34,891 bases of DNA from an uncultured Butyricicoccus sp. (GTDB taxonomy: Bacteria; Bacillota; Clostridia; Oscillospirales; Butyricicoccaceae), in NCBI GenBank assembly GCA_944384745.1, contig CALWUO010000018.1, positions 1 through 34,891 of the forward strand, read 5' to 3'. Every line of letters starts with the position of its first letter. Positions within the stretch are counted from its first letter, which is position 1. This document shows positions 1-8,814 of the stretch, piece after piece. Under the pieces are notes generated by a model, which saw only the letters and a list, made by a program, of their open reading frames with translations, searched no databases and was not told the DNA's origin. A program made the position numbers and the translations under genes.

Positions 1-118
1 GTTCGTTTCTTAAAATTTAAATTTATCCTGCTATTAAGGGGTTTTTGTGCTGTCCGTACAAATTGGGGCAGTTCATAAATTTGAGTGTAAGGGGATTTTT
101 TTGTGTGTAAATCAGTTT

Positions 119-2185
119 TTACAATACACTTTTTACAGCGTTAAATATTTTTTTAAATATATTACAAATTCGAGAAAATACGCCTTCATCTTGTTCATTT
201 GCTACTTTTTCTTGAACTTCTTTCATTTTATCCACTGAGATTTCATCAGTACGAACAATAAATTGCAAACTAGCTGGAGCAGGATTTTTTTCAGATGTAA
301 ATGAACGCATAGCAAGCGAATTATCAATGTTTAATAAATTGCTATCGTTTTCAATACTATTTACTTCATCTTTAATAGTATTATGTATACTATCAGTTGC
401 AGTTTGTATATTTGCGGTATCATTTGAATCAGTAGCTTTGCCAATGACATCTAAAAGTCCGTCAAGGGATTTTTGTGTAGCATCATCAGAACTTTCACGA
501 AGTGAGCGGATAGTATCTCTAGTATCAGTTAAAGCTTTATTAGCAGCGGTCATAGTTTCATAAAGTGTATTAACATTATTGGATATTTGTGTAATAACAT
601 TTTTAGTATTGGTATTTACTGTTTGTAAAGAGTTATTTAAAGTGTCCATTTGAGTAAGAAGACTATCAACACTATTTAATGAATTGTATATTAAATCAAC
701 TGCTTGTTGTGCAAATTCAGCACTATTTTCAGCAGTACCATTGTAATTGTTAAGCACTTCATTTATGTCATCAAATTGTTGTGTAAGATATCTTGTTTCT
801 TCCAAAAGACGTGAAAGGTCTGTACTTGCAGAACTCAAATCTGATAAAACAAAGTCGGTACTATTTGAAACAGATGAAATCATATTCATTAAATCATAAA
901 TGGAATCAGATATAAAAGGTAAGTTTGCAGCAAGACTGCCTAAAACAACTTCAATATTGTCAAGTTCTGAAAGTGAATTTCTAAGCTGGTCAAGTGAAGA
1001 TGAAAGTCTACTACTATCGTTTTCAAGCTCAGAAAGAGCATTTGATACATATTTAAATGAAAGCTGATTGTTATCTGTTTCATTGCTTAAATCAGATAAT
1101 AAATTTTGTATATCTATTAAATTGTCTTTGATATCATAAAGTAAATTTTGATAATCTATTATATCTCTTTGAGTATCTATAATAGTATTTAGAATATCAC
1201 TACTATTTTGATGAATTAAATTTAAATCTGAATTTGTGGTTTCAAGTGTTGGAATAAGTGCATTAGTATCACCAGCTAATAAATCAAGTTGATTTAAAGC
1301 AGCATCAAGAGATGGGTCTAAAGTATTTCTTGAGTTTATAAGTTGTTCTCTTACAGTATTTATGCCAGATATACCCGCTTGCATAGTGTTTAAACCGCTT
1401 TTCATGCTGTTCATTGTGCTAAGCATAGAACTTAAACTTGTATATAAGTCATCTCCTGCACCGCTTAAATCATCTTTAGCTTCTTTAAATTCATTTACCA
1501 TATCAAGTTGACTAAGTGTTGCAGGTGCCATTAAAAAATATATTCCAGTAAATTCAAAATCTTCTGCACCGATTTTGATTGTATATGTGTTTTCTTCGGC
1601 AGGTAAGCCCATAAAAATAGCAAATTTATAACTACCAAAAGATTGAATTTGTGCACCTTCAGCCTCAATATTACTTGCTTTATCCATATTTACGCCTGTA
1701 CCTGCGATAAGCGTCATATTGTTTTTATAATATTCATCTGCGTTTGGGTTTGGTATAGCATGGATAGTTATTTCAACAAGTCCGTTAACACCTGCTAGAT
1801 TTTCATAATCTATTGGTTTACCATTTAGTTTGTATGATAAATCAAAAGTCCAAGGCATTTGAAGTGTATCAGGATTTTCAGGTATACATTCAAAATAAAA
1901 ACGTTCGTTTTCATTATCTTTTAAATCAAAATCCACACCATCAGAACGTTTTATAGGCTCATCGTGTGATGTTAAATTATTTACTTCCGAATAATTTCCA
2001 AAATCAGAAATTTTATTTACGCCATTTAATGTTACGCCCTTGACTATACGTATTTCTTTTTGTGTGCCATAACCGTCTAAGTTTACATAAACAGATTCAT
2101 CAGTTTGAGATGTAGGTGCAGCAGCCATTGCCATTGGGCTTAACATACTTAATAAAAGCATACTTGCAATAAATTTATTTTTCAT
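119..2185 (-). CDS. Exported coiled-coil protein paired with MMPL transporter, function unknown
   Basis: 688 aa. The N-terminus is a clear Sec signal peptide (MKNKF, a hydrophobic stretch, then an AMA/A cleavage site near residue 21), so the protein should be exported. Residues about 30-225 look like a beta-rich globular region. Residues about 230-620 are a very long Ser/Asn/Leu-rich heptad-like region with strong coiled-coil character. The C-terminal 20 residues form an amphipathic basic helix (GVFSRICNIFKKIFNAVKSVL region) with no convincing transmembrane anchor. The start ATG follows a GGAGG site and overlaps the end of the upstream MMPL gene by 11 nt, so the two are translationally coupled and probably act together. 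I infer an extracytoplasmic partner or adaptor for the exporter; the X-alpha-repeat coiled coils of YhgE/Pip-like proteins are a loose analogy. No catalytic motif is visible. Confidence 0.75.
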   Translation of the reverse strand: MKNKFIASMLLLSMLSPMAMAAAPTSQTDESVYVNLDGYGTQKEIRIVKGVTLNGVNKISDFGNYSEVNNLTSHDEPIKRSDGVDFDLKDNENERFYFECIPENPDTLQMPWTFDLSYKLNGKPIDYENLAGVNGLVEITIHAIPNPNADEYYKNNMTLIAGTGVNMDKASNIEAEGAQIQSFGSYKFAIFMGLPAEENTYTIKIGAEDFEFTGIYFLMAPATLSQLDMVNEFKEAKDDLSGAGDDLYTSLSSMLSTMNSMKSGLNTMQAGISGINTVREQLINSRNTLDPSLDAALNQLDLLAGDTNALIPTLETTNSDLNLIHQNSSDILNTIIDTQRDIIDYQNLLYDIKDNLIDIQNLLSDLSNETDNNQLSFKYVSNALSELENDSSRLSSSLDQLRNSLSELDNIEVVLGSLAANLPFISDSIYDLMNMISSVSNSTDFVLSDLSSASTDLSRLLEETRYLTQQFDDINEVLNNYNGTAENSAEFAQQAVDLIYNSLNSVDSLLTQMDTLNNSLQTVNTNTKNVITQISNNVNTLYETMTAANKALTDTRDTIRSLRESSDDATQKSLDGLLDVIGKATDSNDTANIQTATDSIHNTIKDEVNSIENDSNLLNIDNSLAMRSFTSEKNPAPASLQFIVRTDEISVDKMKEVQEKVANEQDEGVFSRICNIFKKIFNAVKSVL

Positions 2186-4433
2186 GATTGTTTTTATCCT
2201 CCTTTGAGGTTTTATTGGTTAATTTTTTTATGTTAGCCATAAAAGCTTTTCTTCTAGCAATTCTATTCTGTTTTAGTTGTGTACGCAGTGCAAGACGTTG
2301 TTTTTGCAAATCACTTATTTTTGGAATAGATAGTTTTTTCTTATGAATTGCATTTAGTTTTGCATGTTTTATATCTGCATAATTAGGCTTAATAATAAGC
2401 TTATCAAATGCCATCAAACAAGCGGGTAGCATAAACAGTACAAGAAACATACTAAGCAATGCACCTCGACCAATAAGCCTGCCAAGACTGCCAACAGCTT
2501 CAATAGAGGTTAAGAAATAAAGACCATAGCCAGCAGCAGCTAAAATAAAACCAGATGTTAAAATAGATAATGCACTTTGTGAAACCGTTCTAATAGCGGC
2601 TTCTTTTTTATCACCTTGACTTCGTGCGTCAAGATAATTTCCTGTCATAAGTATAGAATAGTCTATTGTTGCACCAAGTTGTACACAAGATACAATAATA
2701 AAGCCTAAAAACATTGTTCTTTGACCATAGATATAAGGTAGAGCAGTATTAATAAATACAGCAGCTTCAATAGGTATAAGTACAACAAGAGGTAAAATAA
2801 TAGACTTATAAGTTATAGCAACTACAATGGCAACACCAATAAGTGAAATTATATTTACAAAGTTATAATCTGATGTGATAATTTGTTTAATATCCTCAGT
2901 TGCAGGTGTAACACCCAAAAGATAGGTTTTATTATCAGGGTAATACTGTTCAATTATATTTTGAATTTCATGTGAATAATTAAATGCCTGTTCACTTTCG
3001 CCAGCAGAACGAACATTTATTAGTATTCTTGACCAACTTTCACCATGAAGTTGAGATGTTAGATTGTGTGGAAGAAAATCTTCAGGAATACCAGAAGGCA
3101 ATGTGTCAGCAAGAGACATAACAGTTCTGGTATAGGATAAATCATCTAATTTTTCAGTCAATGCTTTTTCACTTACATTATCTCCTTTTTGAACAAGTGC
3201 AAGCATCATATTGCTTTGACCAAATTTTTCATTCATTTTAAGTTCATATTCATGTATATCAGTGCCTTCTGAATTTGTTATAGCTTCATTACCATATGTA
3301 AAATCAGCCATGCCTTGACCTACATAACAAGGAATAACAATAAGCAAAACAATAATTGTAAGTGGTATACGGATTTTATATGCAAACTCGCCCATTTTAC
3401 GAAAACTTGGCATAAATGGACGGTGTTCTGTGCGTTCTATAAGCGATTGAAAACGTAAAATAAAAGCAGGCATAAGCAAAAGTACAGTTGCAAGACTGCA
3501 AACAATGCTTTTTGCAAGCACAAAACCCATATCTGGACCAATGCCAAAACGCATAAGTGCAAGAGCTAAAAAACCAACAATAGTTGTTGCACCAGATGCA
3601 CCAATACTTGGCACAGCTTGCCTTAAAGCATTTGCCATCGCTTGTTCAGGTTCTATTCCATTTGCTTTTTCTCTTGTAAATGCATGTAATAGGAAAATAG
3701 AATAGTCCATAGAACATGCGAGCTGTAAAACTGCACCAACCGCATTAGACATAAATGAAATTTCACCAAAAAATAAATTAGTGCCCATGCCTATTACAAT
3801 AGCTATTCCCATAACTGATAAAAACAACACAGGCTCAAACCATGAATTAGTTGTTATAAGTAAAATTATAAGTATTATCACAACGGCAAGAGCCATAACT
3901 TTTGCAACTTCACCGTTAATTGTTGGTCCTAACATGGTGTCAGAGGCAGCAGAACCAGCTAAAACACCTTTATCACCAAGTATTTGTTCAATTTCTTTTA
4001 CAGCGGTGTGAGTTCTTTCAGATGAGTCACTTTCTAAAAAGGTGATATCCATATAGGCATAACCATCTTTATAGTAATCAGTAATACTGCTATAATCAAT
4101 AAACCCACCATAAATGTTAGTGGTTGTATCACACCAAAACACCATATCTACTCCATCTACTTTAGCTATTTTATCCTTAATAGCCTTTGCTTCATAAATA
4201 GATACATCTTCAAGGAGTACACGCCCCATTCCAGGATAAGTAAATTCCTTTTCCATAATATCAAGAGCCTGTGCAGAGGGTGCATCATCAGGCAGATATT
4301 TTGTAAGGTCATAATTTACCCCTACAAGTGGTACACAAAGCAAACTCACAATAAATAAAATAATAAATATTTTTTCTATTATTTTACGTTTGTGTATCAA
4401 TATATCTACTGGAGTAAATCTGTCTTTTTTCAT
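2175..4433 (-). CDS. MMPL/RND-family transporter
   Basis: 752 aa from ATG 4433. An in-frame GTG at 4445 exists, but the AGGTG site just upstream of the ATG favours 4433. The layout is the duplicated RND/MMPL plan: one N-terminal TM, an extracytoplasmic domain, five TMs, then the same again. The proton-relay Asp-Tyr pairs of MmpL-type transporters are present in both halves (CSMDYSIF near residue 242 and ATIDYSIL near residue 591). The C-terminal tail is Lys/Arg-rich and cytoplasmic. Family knowledge: proton-driven export of lipids, hydrophobic molecules or drugs; the substrate here is unknown. It is first in a two-gene minus-strand operon with the exported coiled-coil protein and is divergent from a TetR-type regulator, which suggests inducible efflux. 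Confidence 0.9.
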   Translation of the reverse strand: MKKDRFTPVDILIHKRKIIEKIFIILFIVSLLCVPLVGVNYDLTKYLPDDAPSAQALDIMEKEFTYPGMGRVLLEDVSIYEAKAIKDKIAKVDGVDMVFWCDTTTNIYGGFIDYSSITDYYKDGYAYMDITFLESDSSERTHTAVKEIEQILGDKGVLAGSAASDTMLGPTINGEVAKVMALAVVIILIILLITTNSWFEPVLFLSVMGIAIVIGMGTNLFFGEISFMSNAVGAVLQLACSMDYSIFLLHAFTREKANGIEPEQAMANALRQAVPSIGASGATTIVGFLALALMRFGIGPDMGFVLAKSIVCSLATVLLLMPAFILRFQSLIERTEHRPFMPSFRKMGEFAYKIRIPLTIIVLLIVIPCYVGQGMADFTYGNEAITNSEGTDIHEYELKMNEKFGQSNMMLALVQKGDNVSEKALTEKLDDLSYTRTVMSLADTLPSGIPEDFLPHNLTSQLHGESWSRILINVRSAGESEQAFNYSHEIQNIIEQYYPDNKTYLLGVTPATEDIKQIITSDYNFVNIISLIGVAIVVAITYKSIILPLVVLIPIEAAVFINTALPYIYGQRTMFLGFIIVSCVQLGATIDYSILMTGNYLDARSQGDKKEAAIRTVSQSALSILTSGFILAAAGYGLYFLTSIEAVGSLGRLIGRGALLSMFLVLFMLPACLMAFDKLIIKPNYADIKHAKLNAIHKKKLSIPKISDLQKQRLALRTQLKQNRIARRKAFMANIKKLTNKTSKEDKNNHEK

Positions 4434-4482
4434 ATATTTAATCACCTAGCCTTTGTTTGCATTACTATTATTTCTGTGATAT

Positions 4483-4511
4483 AGTATATTGCAATAAATA
4501 ATCATACACAA
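4483..4511 (-). promoter_or_regulatory. Promoter of the MMPL operon
   Basis: Read on the minus strand: TTGTGT (4511-4506), a 17-bp spacer, then TATACT (4488-4483). The predicted start is near 4476, about 43 nt before the MMPL ATG. The spacer contains the palindrome at 4487-4496. Confidence 0.6.
4487..4496. promoter_or_regulatory. Candidate TetR operator (palindrome TATTGCAATA)
   Basis: A perfect 10-bp palindrome lies in the -10/spacer region of the minus-strand MMPL promoter and covers the -35 of the plus-strand regulator promoter. That placement fits autorepression plus repression of the transporter. A wider inverted pair, CATACA (4503-4508) and TGTATG (near 4531), is also present. Binding is inferred. 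Confidence 0.45.
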
Positions 4512-4519
4512 TATATAAT
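4489..4519 (+). promoter_or_regulatory. Promoter of the TetR-type regulator
   Basis: TTGCAA at 4489-4494, followed by TATATA after 17 bp (4512-4517) or TATAAT after 19 bp (4514-4519). It overlaps the divergent MMPL promoter. Confidence 0.45.
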
Positions 4520-4586
4520 TATATTCATAATGTATGTTAATATACAAATTTAGATAAAACGTGCATTAAAAGAAAGGGTTTTCAAT

Positions 4587-5123
4587 ATGACAGAGGATAA
4601 ACGAATAAGAAGAACAAAAAAATTGCTCAAACAATCACTATGTGAACTAATGAAACAAAAACCATTTAAAAATATAACTGTGTCAGATATTGTTAGACAA
4701 GCGGACATAAACAGAGGCACATTTTATGCCTACTACCAAGATGTATATGATTTAAGAGAAAAAGTAGAAAATGAAATGACTGAATCATTAAAACAAATTA
4801 TTCAAAGCACACTTCCAGAAGTTCAGGGGAATAGCATGAAAACAAGTATAAAAAAATCAGTTGAATACCTAAAAGAAAACCGTGAGCTTGCATATGTTTT
4901 GTTGAAAGATGGGAATTTAGAGCATAAAATGACACTTTTAATAGCAGAATGTTGTAAAAAACAGTTATATAATAATTATACGGAAAATGATGAATGGGAA
5001 GTTTGTTTTATTGCAACGGGTTGTTTAGGAATAATGAAACATTGTATGATGCAAACTGAAGATATAGACGAAGAAAAGGTTATAAATGAAATAGATAGTA
5101 TATTACGAAAATTTTTTGTATAA
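4587..5123 (+). CDS. TetR/AcrR-family transcriptional regulator
   Basis: 178 aa. The N-terminal 50 residues match the TetR helix-turn-helix: the pattern KNITVSDIVRQADINRGTFY followed by AYYQDVYDL is the recognisable signature, near residues 27-53. The C-terminal ligand/dimer domain is typical of short TetR_C proteins (residues about 60-178) and has a Cys-rich tract near 125-150. It is preceded by an AAAGGG site. It is transcribed away from the MMPL operon, with both promoters overlapping a palindrome, so I infer that it represses that operon in response to an unknown ligand. Confidence 0.9.
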   Translation: MTEDKRIRRTKKLLKQSLCELMKQKPFKNITVSDIVRQADINRGTFYAYYQDVYDLREKVENEMTESLKQIIQSTLPEVQGNSMKTSIKKSVEYLKENRELAYVLLKDGNLEHKMTLLIAECCKKQLYNNYTENDEWEVCFIATGCLGIMKHCMMQTEDIDEEKVINEIDSILRKFFV

Positions 5124-5152
5124 AAAACAGCCACAAATACAATGTGACTGTT
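5120..5152 (-). terminator. Rho-independent terminator for the recQ strand
   Basis: Read on the minus strand: a 10-bp stem AACAGTCACA / TGTGGCTGTT (one G-U pair) with a 7-nt loop, followed by TTTTTTATA. The T-run is on the minus-strand side, so it ends transcription of recQ and the GGDEF remnant. On the plus strand it has one mismatch and no T-run. Confidence 0.8.
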
Positions 5153-5552
5153 ATTGATTATTAAAAAACGTATATGTATTTTTACCTCTATATTTAGAGT
5201 CATAAAGTGCTTTATCAGCACGGTGATAAAGATTAGAAAAAGTATGATTATTTTCGTCACTTATTGAAATTCCTATTGATGCAGTGACTTTTATTTCCTC
5301 TAATGGGGTTTTATAAGTCTCTTCAAGTTTATTTATGATTTTTAAAGCAAGATTTTCAATAGAATTTTTGTCTTTGACATCTTTTATAAAAATAACAAAT
5401 TCATCTCCGCCTAATCTGCCTACCTCTTCATCTGATAAACAAAGATGATTTAATTTTTCAGCGGTTTCCATTAGAAGTATATCGCCCTCAATATGACCTA
5501 AAGTGTCATTTACTTTTTTAAAGTTATCAAGGTCAATAAGTATAAATGCACG
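5151..5552 (-). pseudogene. Truncated GGDEF (diguanylate cyclase) domain remnant
   Basis: Reading on from the recQ stop codon in the same frame gives 133 codons that begin RAFILIDLDNFKKVND and include GHIEGD, GRLGGDEF and the C-terminal ADKALYDSKYRGKNTY signature. This is an intact 3' part of a GGDEF domain. The first 35-40 residues of the domain (the DxLTGLxNR region) and any sensor domain are absent. There is no start codon at the 5' edge; the first in-frame ATG (5471) lies inside the domain, just before its GGDEF motif. No RxxD inhibitory site is visible before GGDEF. The piece ends near the terminator. A functional cyclase is unlikely. It reads as the tail of a gene lost by deletion, joined to the 3' end of recQ. 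Confidence 0.8.
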
Positions 5553-7559
5553 TTATCTTATGATTGGCAAACATAAAAGCTTCATTCTTGCAATAACCGT
5601 GCTTATAGGTCTGTTAATATTTTTTGAAATTTCAGATATAGGAATTTTAAGTGCTGAAAATTCTTTTAACATATCATCTTCTTGTTTTGTCCATGGGTTA
5701 GAAATAACTGAGCTATTGCGTGAAATTTTCTGGGCATTTACAAAGGTTTTAGATAAAGGTTGTTTTGTTATATATGGGGTTATATATTTTAGAAAAAGCT
5801 CACCATATAAATTTATCTGCTGGTCAGAAATTTCTGGTATTTGACGCATTTTATCTGTATTTTCAGGCAGTTTTATGCAAAGCTGTTCAAGGGCAATATT
5901 TGAAATTACATCTTCAGGTTTTATATTTTCTTTAGCACAAATATAACCACGTACAGAGCGTAAACTTTCGTAAAGAGAGTTATATTTGATTGCATAGTTA
6001 TCTTTTGGCAAATGTAAGAAAAAAGGTTTTCTATCGCATATAATTTCGCCAGATTTTTTACAAAGTTTAATAATCGGATAAGGATTTTTTTCAAGCTCCA
6101 AATAACCATCTTTAATAAGGGCATCAATAAGGCGATAAATATATTTTACAGAGCAGTTACGCATTATACCAAAAGTTGAAAGTGATGTAAAATCACTTCT
6201 TAAAGTGCGTTCACTTTGCACTCCCTGAAGAATTTCTGATATTGTGGTTTTACCAACACTTCTTTTACGTTCAGCAAGTCTAAAAACACAGGAAACAACT
6301 TTTTGAGCATCAATAGTTGCATCTTCATTTGTAAAATGAGCTGAACAATTAGAGCAGTTCATACAGTTATCTTCCGAGCTTTCACCAAAATAATCAAGTA
6401 TAAAATGTCTTAAACATTTGTTGATTGTTGAATATTCGGTTATAATCTCAAGCTTTTTTAGCTGACGTTTCATTAAAACAAGCTTAGTTTTAGTATCTAA
6501 TTCATTATTATCTTCATAGCCATGCTTTATTAGAAATTCACAGATTTTAACATCTTTTGGTTCAAAAAGTAGTATACAATCCGCTTTATTTCCATCTCTA
6601 CCAGCTCTACCAGCTTCTTGATAATAACTTTCCATGCTTTGTGGCATTTGATAATGTATAACAAAACCAACATTAGGTTTATCTATACCCATACCAAAAG
6701 CATTGGTAGCAATCATTATTTTAGTATCATCAAATAAAAATGTATCTTGTTCAGCTTTTCGTTCATCATCTGCCATGCCTGCATGATAAGAACCTACTTT
6801 AAATCCACGTAAAGATAATTTTTCATAAAGCTCATCAACCATTTTTCTAGTGTTGCAATAGATTATACCACTTTGAAAAATATGTTCATTTAGAAGTGTT
6901 ACAAGATGTTCAAATTTATCACGAGGTTGTTCAGTTATAAAAGTCAAATTAGGTCTATCAAAGCCAGAGACCACACAAAGGGGATTATTAAGCCCTAAAA
7001 ATTCTATAATGTCCTGTCTTACATTGCGAGTAGCTGTGGCAGTAAAAGCACCAACTGGGGGACGCTCAGGAAGTGCTTGTAAAAACTGATGTATTTTACT
7101 GTAACTAGGTCTAAAATCATGTCCCCATTGAGAAATACAATGAGCCTCATCAACAGTTATATAATTTATTTTAACATTTTGACATAAATTTATTAAGCCA
7201 TCTGCTAAGAGTCTTTCAGGTGATACGTATAAAAACTTCAATTTTCCTGCATATGCCATTGCAAAAACAGTTTTTCTTTCCTGCATAGATAGAGTGCTAC
7301 TTAAATATGCCGCTGGTATGCCATTGTTATTCAATGCTCCAACTTGGTCTTTCATAAGTGAAATAAGAGGAGAAATAACTATTGTAAGTCCAGAAACTAA
7401 AAGTGATGGTATTTGATAACAAACAGATTTACCTGCACCAGTTGGCATAACAGCTAATACATCTTGACCATCAAGCAAGGTATCTATAATATTTTTTTGT
7501 TGTCCTCTAAAAGAAGAATAACCAAAATAGTGTTTTAAAACCTGCTCTGGAGTAGACAT
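5553..7559 (-). CDS. recQ: ATP-dependent DNA helicase RecQ
   Basis: 668 aa. This 3'-5' superfamily 2 helicase acts in recombination and fork repair. Visible features in order: RecQ N-terminal FRGQQ (Q motif, residues 17-21), Walker A PTGAGKS (39-45), DEAH (about 137-140) with the aromatic-rich CISQWGHDFRP loop, helicase motif VI (QEAGRAGRDG), the zinc site (CLRHF and later NCMNCSNC), an RQC winged-helix region, and HRDC (about 515-590). The last 45 residues are a SANT/HTH-like module (WTKQEDDML, then RPISTVIARMKLL), seen as an extra C-terminal domain in some Firmicute RecQ proteins. The start ATG has an AAGGAG site. It is transcribed divergently from sbcDC. Its TAA is followed at once by an in-frame GGDEF remnant. 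Confidence 0.96.
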   Translation of the reverse strand: MSTPEQVLKHYFGYSSFRGQQKNIIDTLLDGQDVLAVMPTGAGKSVCYQIPSLLVSGLTIVISPLISLMKDQVGALNNNGIPAAYLSSTLSMQERKTVFAMAYAGKLKFLYVSPERLLADGLINLCQNVKINYITVDEAHCISQWGHDFRPSYSKIHQFLQALPERPPVGAFTATATRNVRQDIIEFLGLNNPLCVVSGFDRPNLTFITEQPRDKFEHLVTLLNEHIFQSGIIYCNTRKMVDELYEKLSLRGFKVGSYHAGMADDERKAEQDTFLFDDTKIMIATNAFGMGIDKPNVGFVIHYQMPQSMESYYQEAGRAGRDGNKADCILLFEPKDVKICEFLIKHGYEDNNELDTKTKLVLMKRQLKKLEIITEYSTINKCLRHFILDYFGESSEDNCMNCSNCSAHFTNEDATIDAQKVVSCVFRLAERKRSVGKTTISEILQGVQSERTLRSDFTSLSTFGIMRNCSVKYIYRLIDALIKDGYLELEKNPYPIIKLCKKSGEIICDRKPFFLHLPKDNYAIKYNSLYESLRSVRGYICAKENIKPEDVISNIALEQLCIKLPENTDKMRQIPEISDQQINLYGELFLKYITPYITKQPLSKTFVNAQKISRNSSVISNPWTKQEDDMLKEFSALKIPISEISKNINRPISTVIARMKLLCLPIIR

Positions 7560-7689
7560 AAAACAAAAACACTCCTTAAATATATATTATATATATTATA
7601 GCTAGGATTTTACCGTTATGCAAAGGTTTTTATATATAACGTTTTATGATAGAATAATAATATATTGAAAAATGCGAGGTTTATTTATT

Positions 7690-8811
7690 ATGAAATTTAT
7701 ACATTTAGCAGATTTGCATTTAGGTAAACGTGTAAATGAGATATCAATGATAGATGACCAAAAGTATATTTTAAAACAAATTATACAAATAGTAAAAGAA
7801 AATAATGTAAAAGCCGTTATTATAGCTGGTGATGTGTATGATAGGCAGATACCACCACAAGAGGCGGTTTGTGTTTTAGATGATTTTTTAACAAAATTAA
7901 ATGATTTAAATGTAAAAAGTTTTATTATTGCGGGTAATCATGACTCAGATGAAAGATTGGCTTTTGGTGTTAATATCTTTGAAAAATCGGGAGTTTACGT
8001 ATCGCCTGTTTATAACTCAACAATCAAAACAGTTACCATAGATGATGAATATGGAAAAATAGATTTTGTGTTAATGCCATTTTTACGCCCTGCACAAGTT
8101 AAAAGATATTATAGTGAGGTTGAAAATGAAACAGATGCAGTTAAAACTGTGCTGAAAAATACATATATAAAAAATAAACGAAAGGTGCTTATTGCACATC
8201 AATTTGTAACTTATAGAGGTCAAAAGCCTGAACAATGTGATTCAGAAATGTTATCTGTTGGTACTCTTGGCGGTATAGATGTGGATTTAATCAAGGATTT
8301 TAATTATGTTGCACTTGGTCATATACATGGTGCTCAGAAAATCGGCTATAATCATGTAAGATATTCAGGTTCTCCACTTAAATACTCTTTTTCAGAGGTA
8401 AATCACAAAAAATCTGTGCCACTTGTTGAGCTTGATGAAAATGGTAATGCTAATATAAAACTTATCCCTTTAAATCCAAAACGTGACATGAGAAAAATAA
8501 AGGGCAGTTTAGCGGAGATTTTATCACCAAAATATAATGAAAAAATAGACGATTATATGCATATAACGCTTACAGATGATGCTGTAATAGATGCTATGAG
8601 TAAAGTTAGAAGTGTTTATCCAAATACAATGCAAGTGGAATTTGAAAATGCACAAACTAAACAACTTGATATACCTGTGTTTATATTAAAAAAACAGCTT
8701 GATTTACCTGTTTTATTTGCAGATTTCTTTAATGCACAAAATGGACAAGAGCTGTCAAGTGAAATGATAGATTTTCTAAAAGATACCGAGCTTTATAATG
8801 AGGAGTGTTAA
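7690..8811 (+). CDS. sbcD: Exonuclease SbcCD, subunit D
   Basis: 373 aa from ATG 7690. An in-frame ATG at 7672 contains the ribosome site (GAGG, 7676-7679) in its coding sequence, and the canonical N-terminus MKFIHLADLHLGK begins at 7690. It is a Mre11-type calcineurin-like metallophosphoesterase: DLHLG, AGDVYDR, AGNHDSD, the AHQF motif and GHIHG supply the two-metal site. With SbcC it forms the nuclease that opens hairpins and protein-blocked DNA ends. It is the first gene of a long plus-strand run; sbcC starts 3 nt after its stop. Confidence 0.95.
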   Translation: MKFIHLADLHLGKRVNEISMIDDQKYILKQIIQIVKENNVKAVIIAGDVYDRQIPPQEAVCVLDDFLTKLNDLNVKSFIIAGNHDSDERLAFGVNIFEKSGVYVSPVYNSTIKTVTIDDEYGKIDFVLMPFLRPAQVKRYYSEVENETDAVKTVLKNTYIKNKRKVLIAHQFVTYRGQKPEQCDSEMLSVGTLGGIDVDLIKDFNYVALGHIHGAQKIGYNHVRYSGSPLKYSFSEVNHKKSVPLVELDENGNANIKLIPLNPKRDMRKIKGSLAEILSPKYNEKIDDYMHITLTDDAVIDAMSKVRSVYPNTMQVEFENAQTKQLDIPVFILKKQLDLPVLFADFFNAQNGQELSSEMIDFLKDTELYNEEC

Positions 8812-8814
8812 AAA

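Noticed and set aside
1..118. Sequence downstream of the first minus-strand gene.
   Set aside because: No gene, hairpin with a T-run or repeat that I can support; window edge.
4552..5560. AGATAA(AA)CGTGCATT occurs upstream of tetR (4552-4567) and, inverted, at the recQ/GGDEF junction (5545-5558).
   Set aside because: The match is gapped and short in AT-rich DNA, and the junction copy is ordinary GGDEF coding sequence. Not enough to claim an inversion or attachment site.
7580..7645. AT-repeats and an inverted CGTTAT/ATAACG pair between recQ and sbcD.
   Set aside because: Six-base arms in a very AT-rich promoter region; no clear -35 for sbcD and no support for a defined operator.
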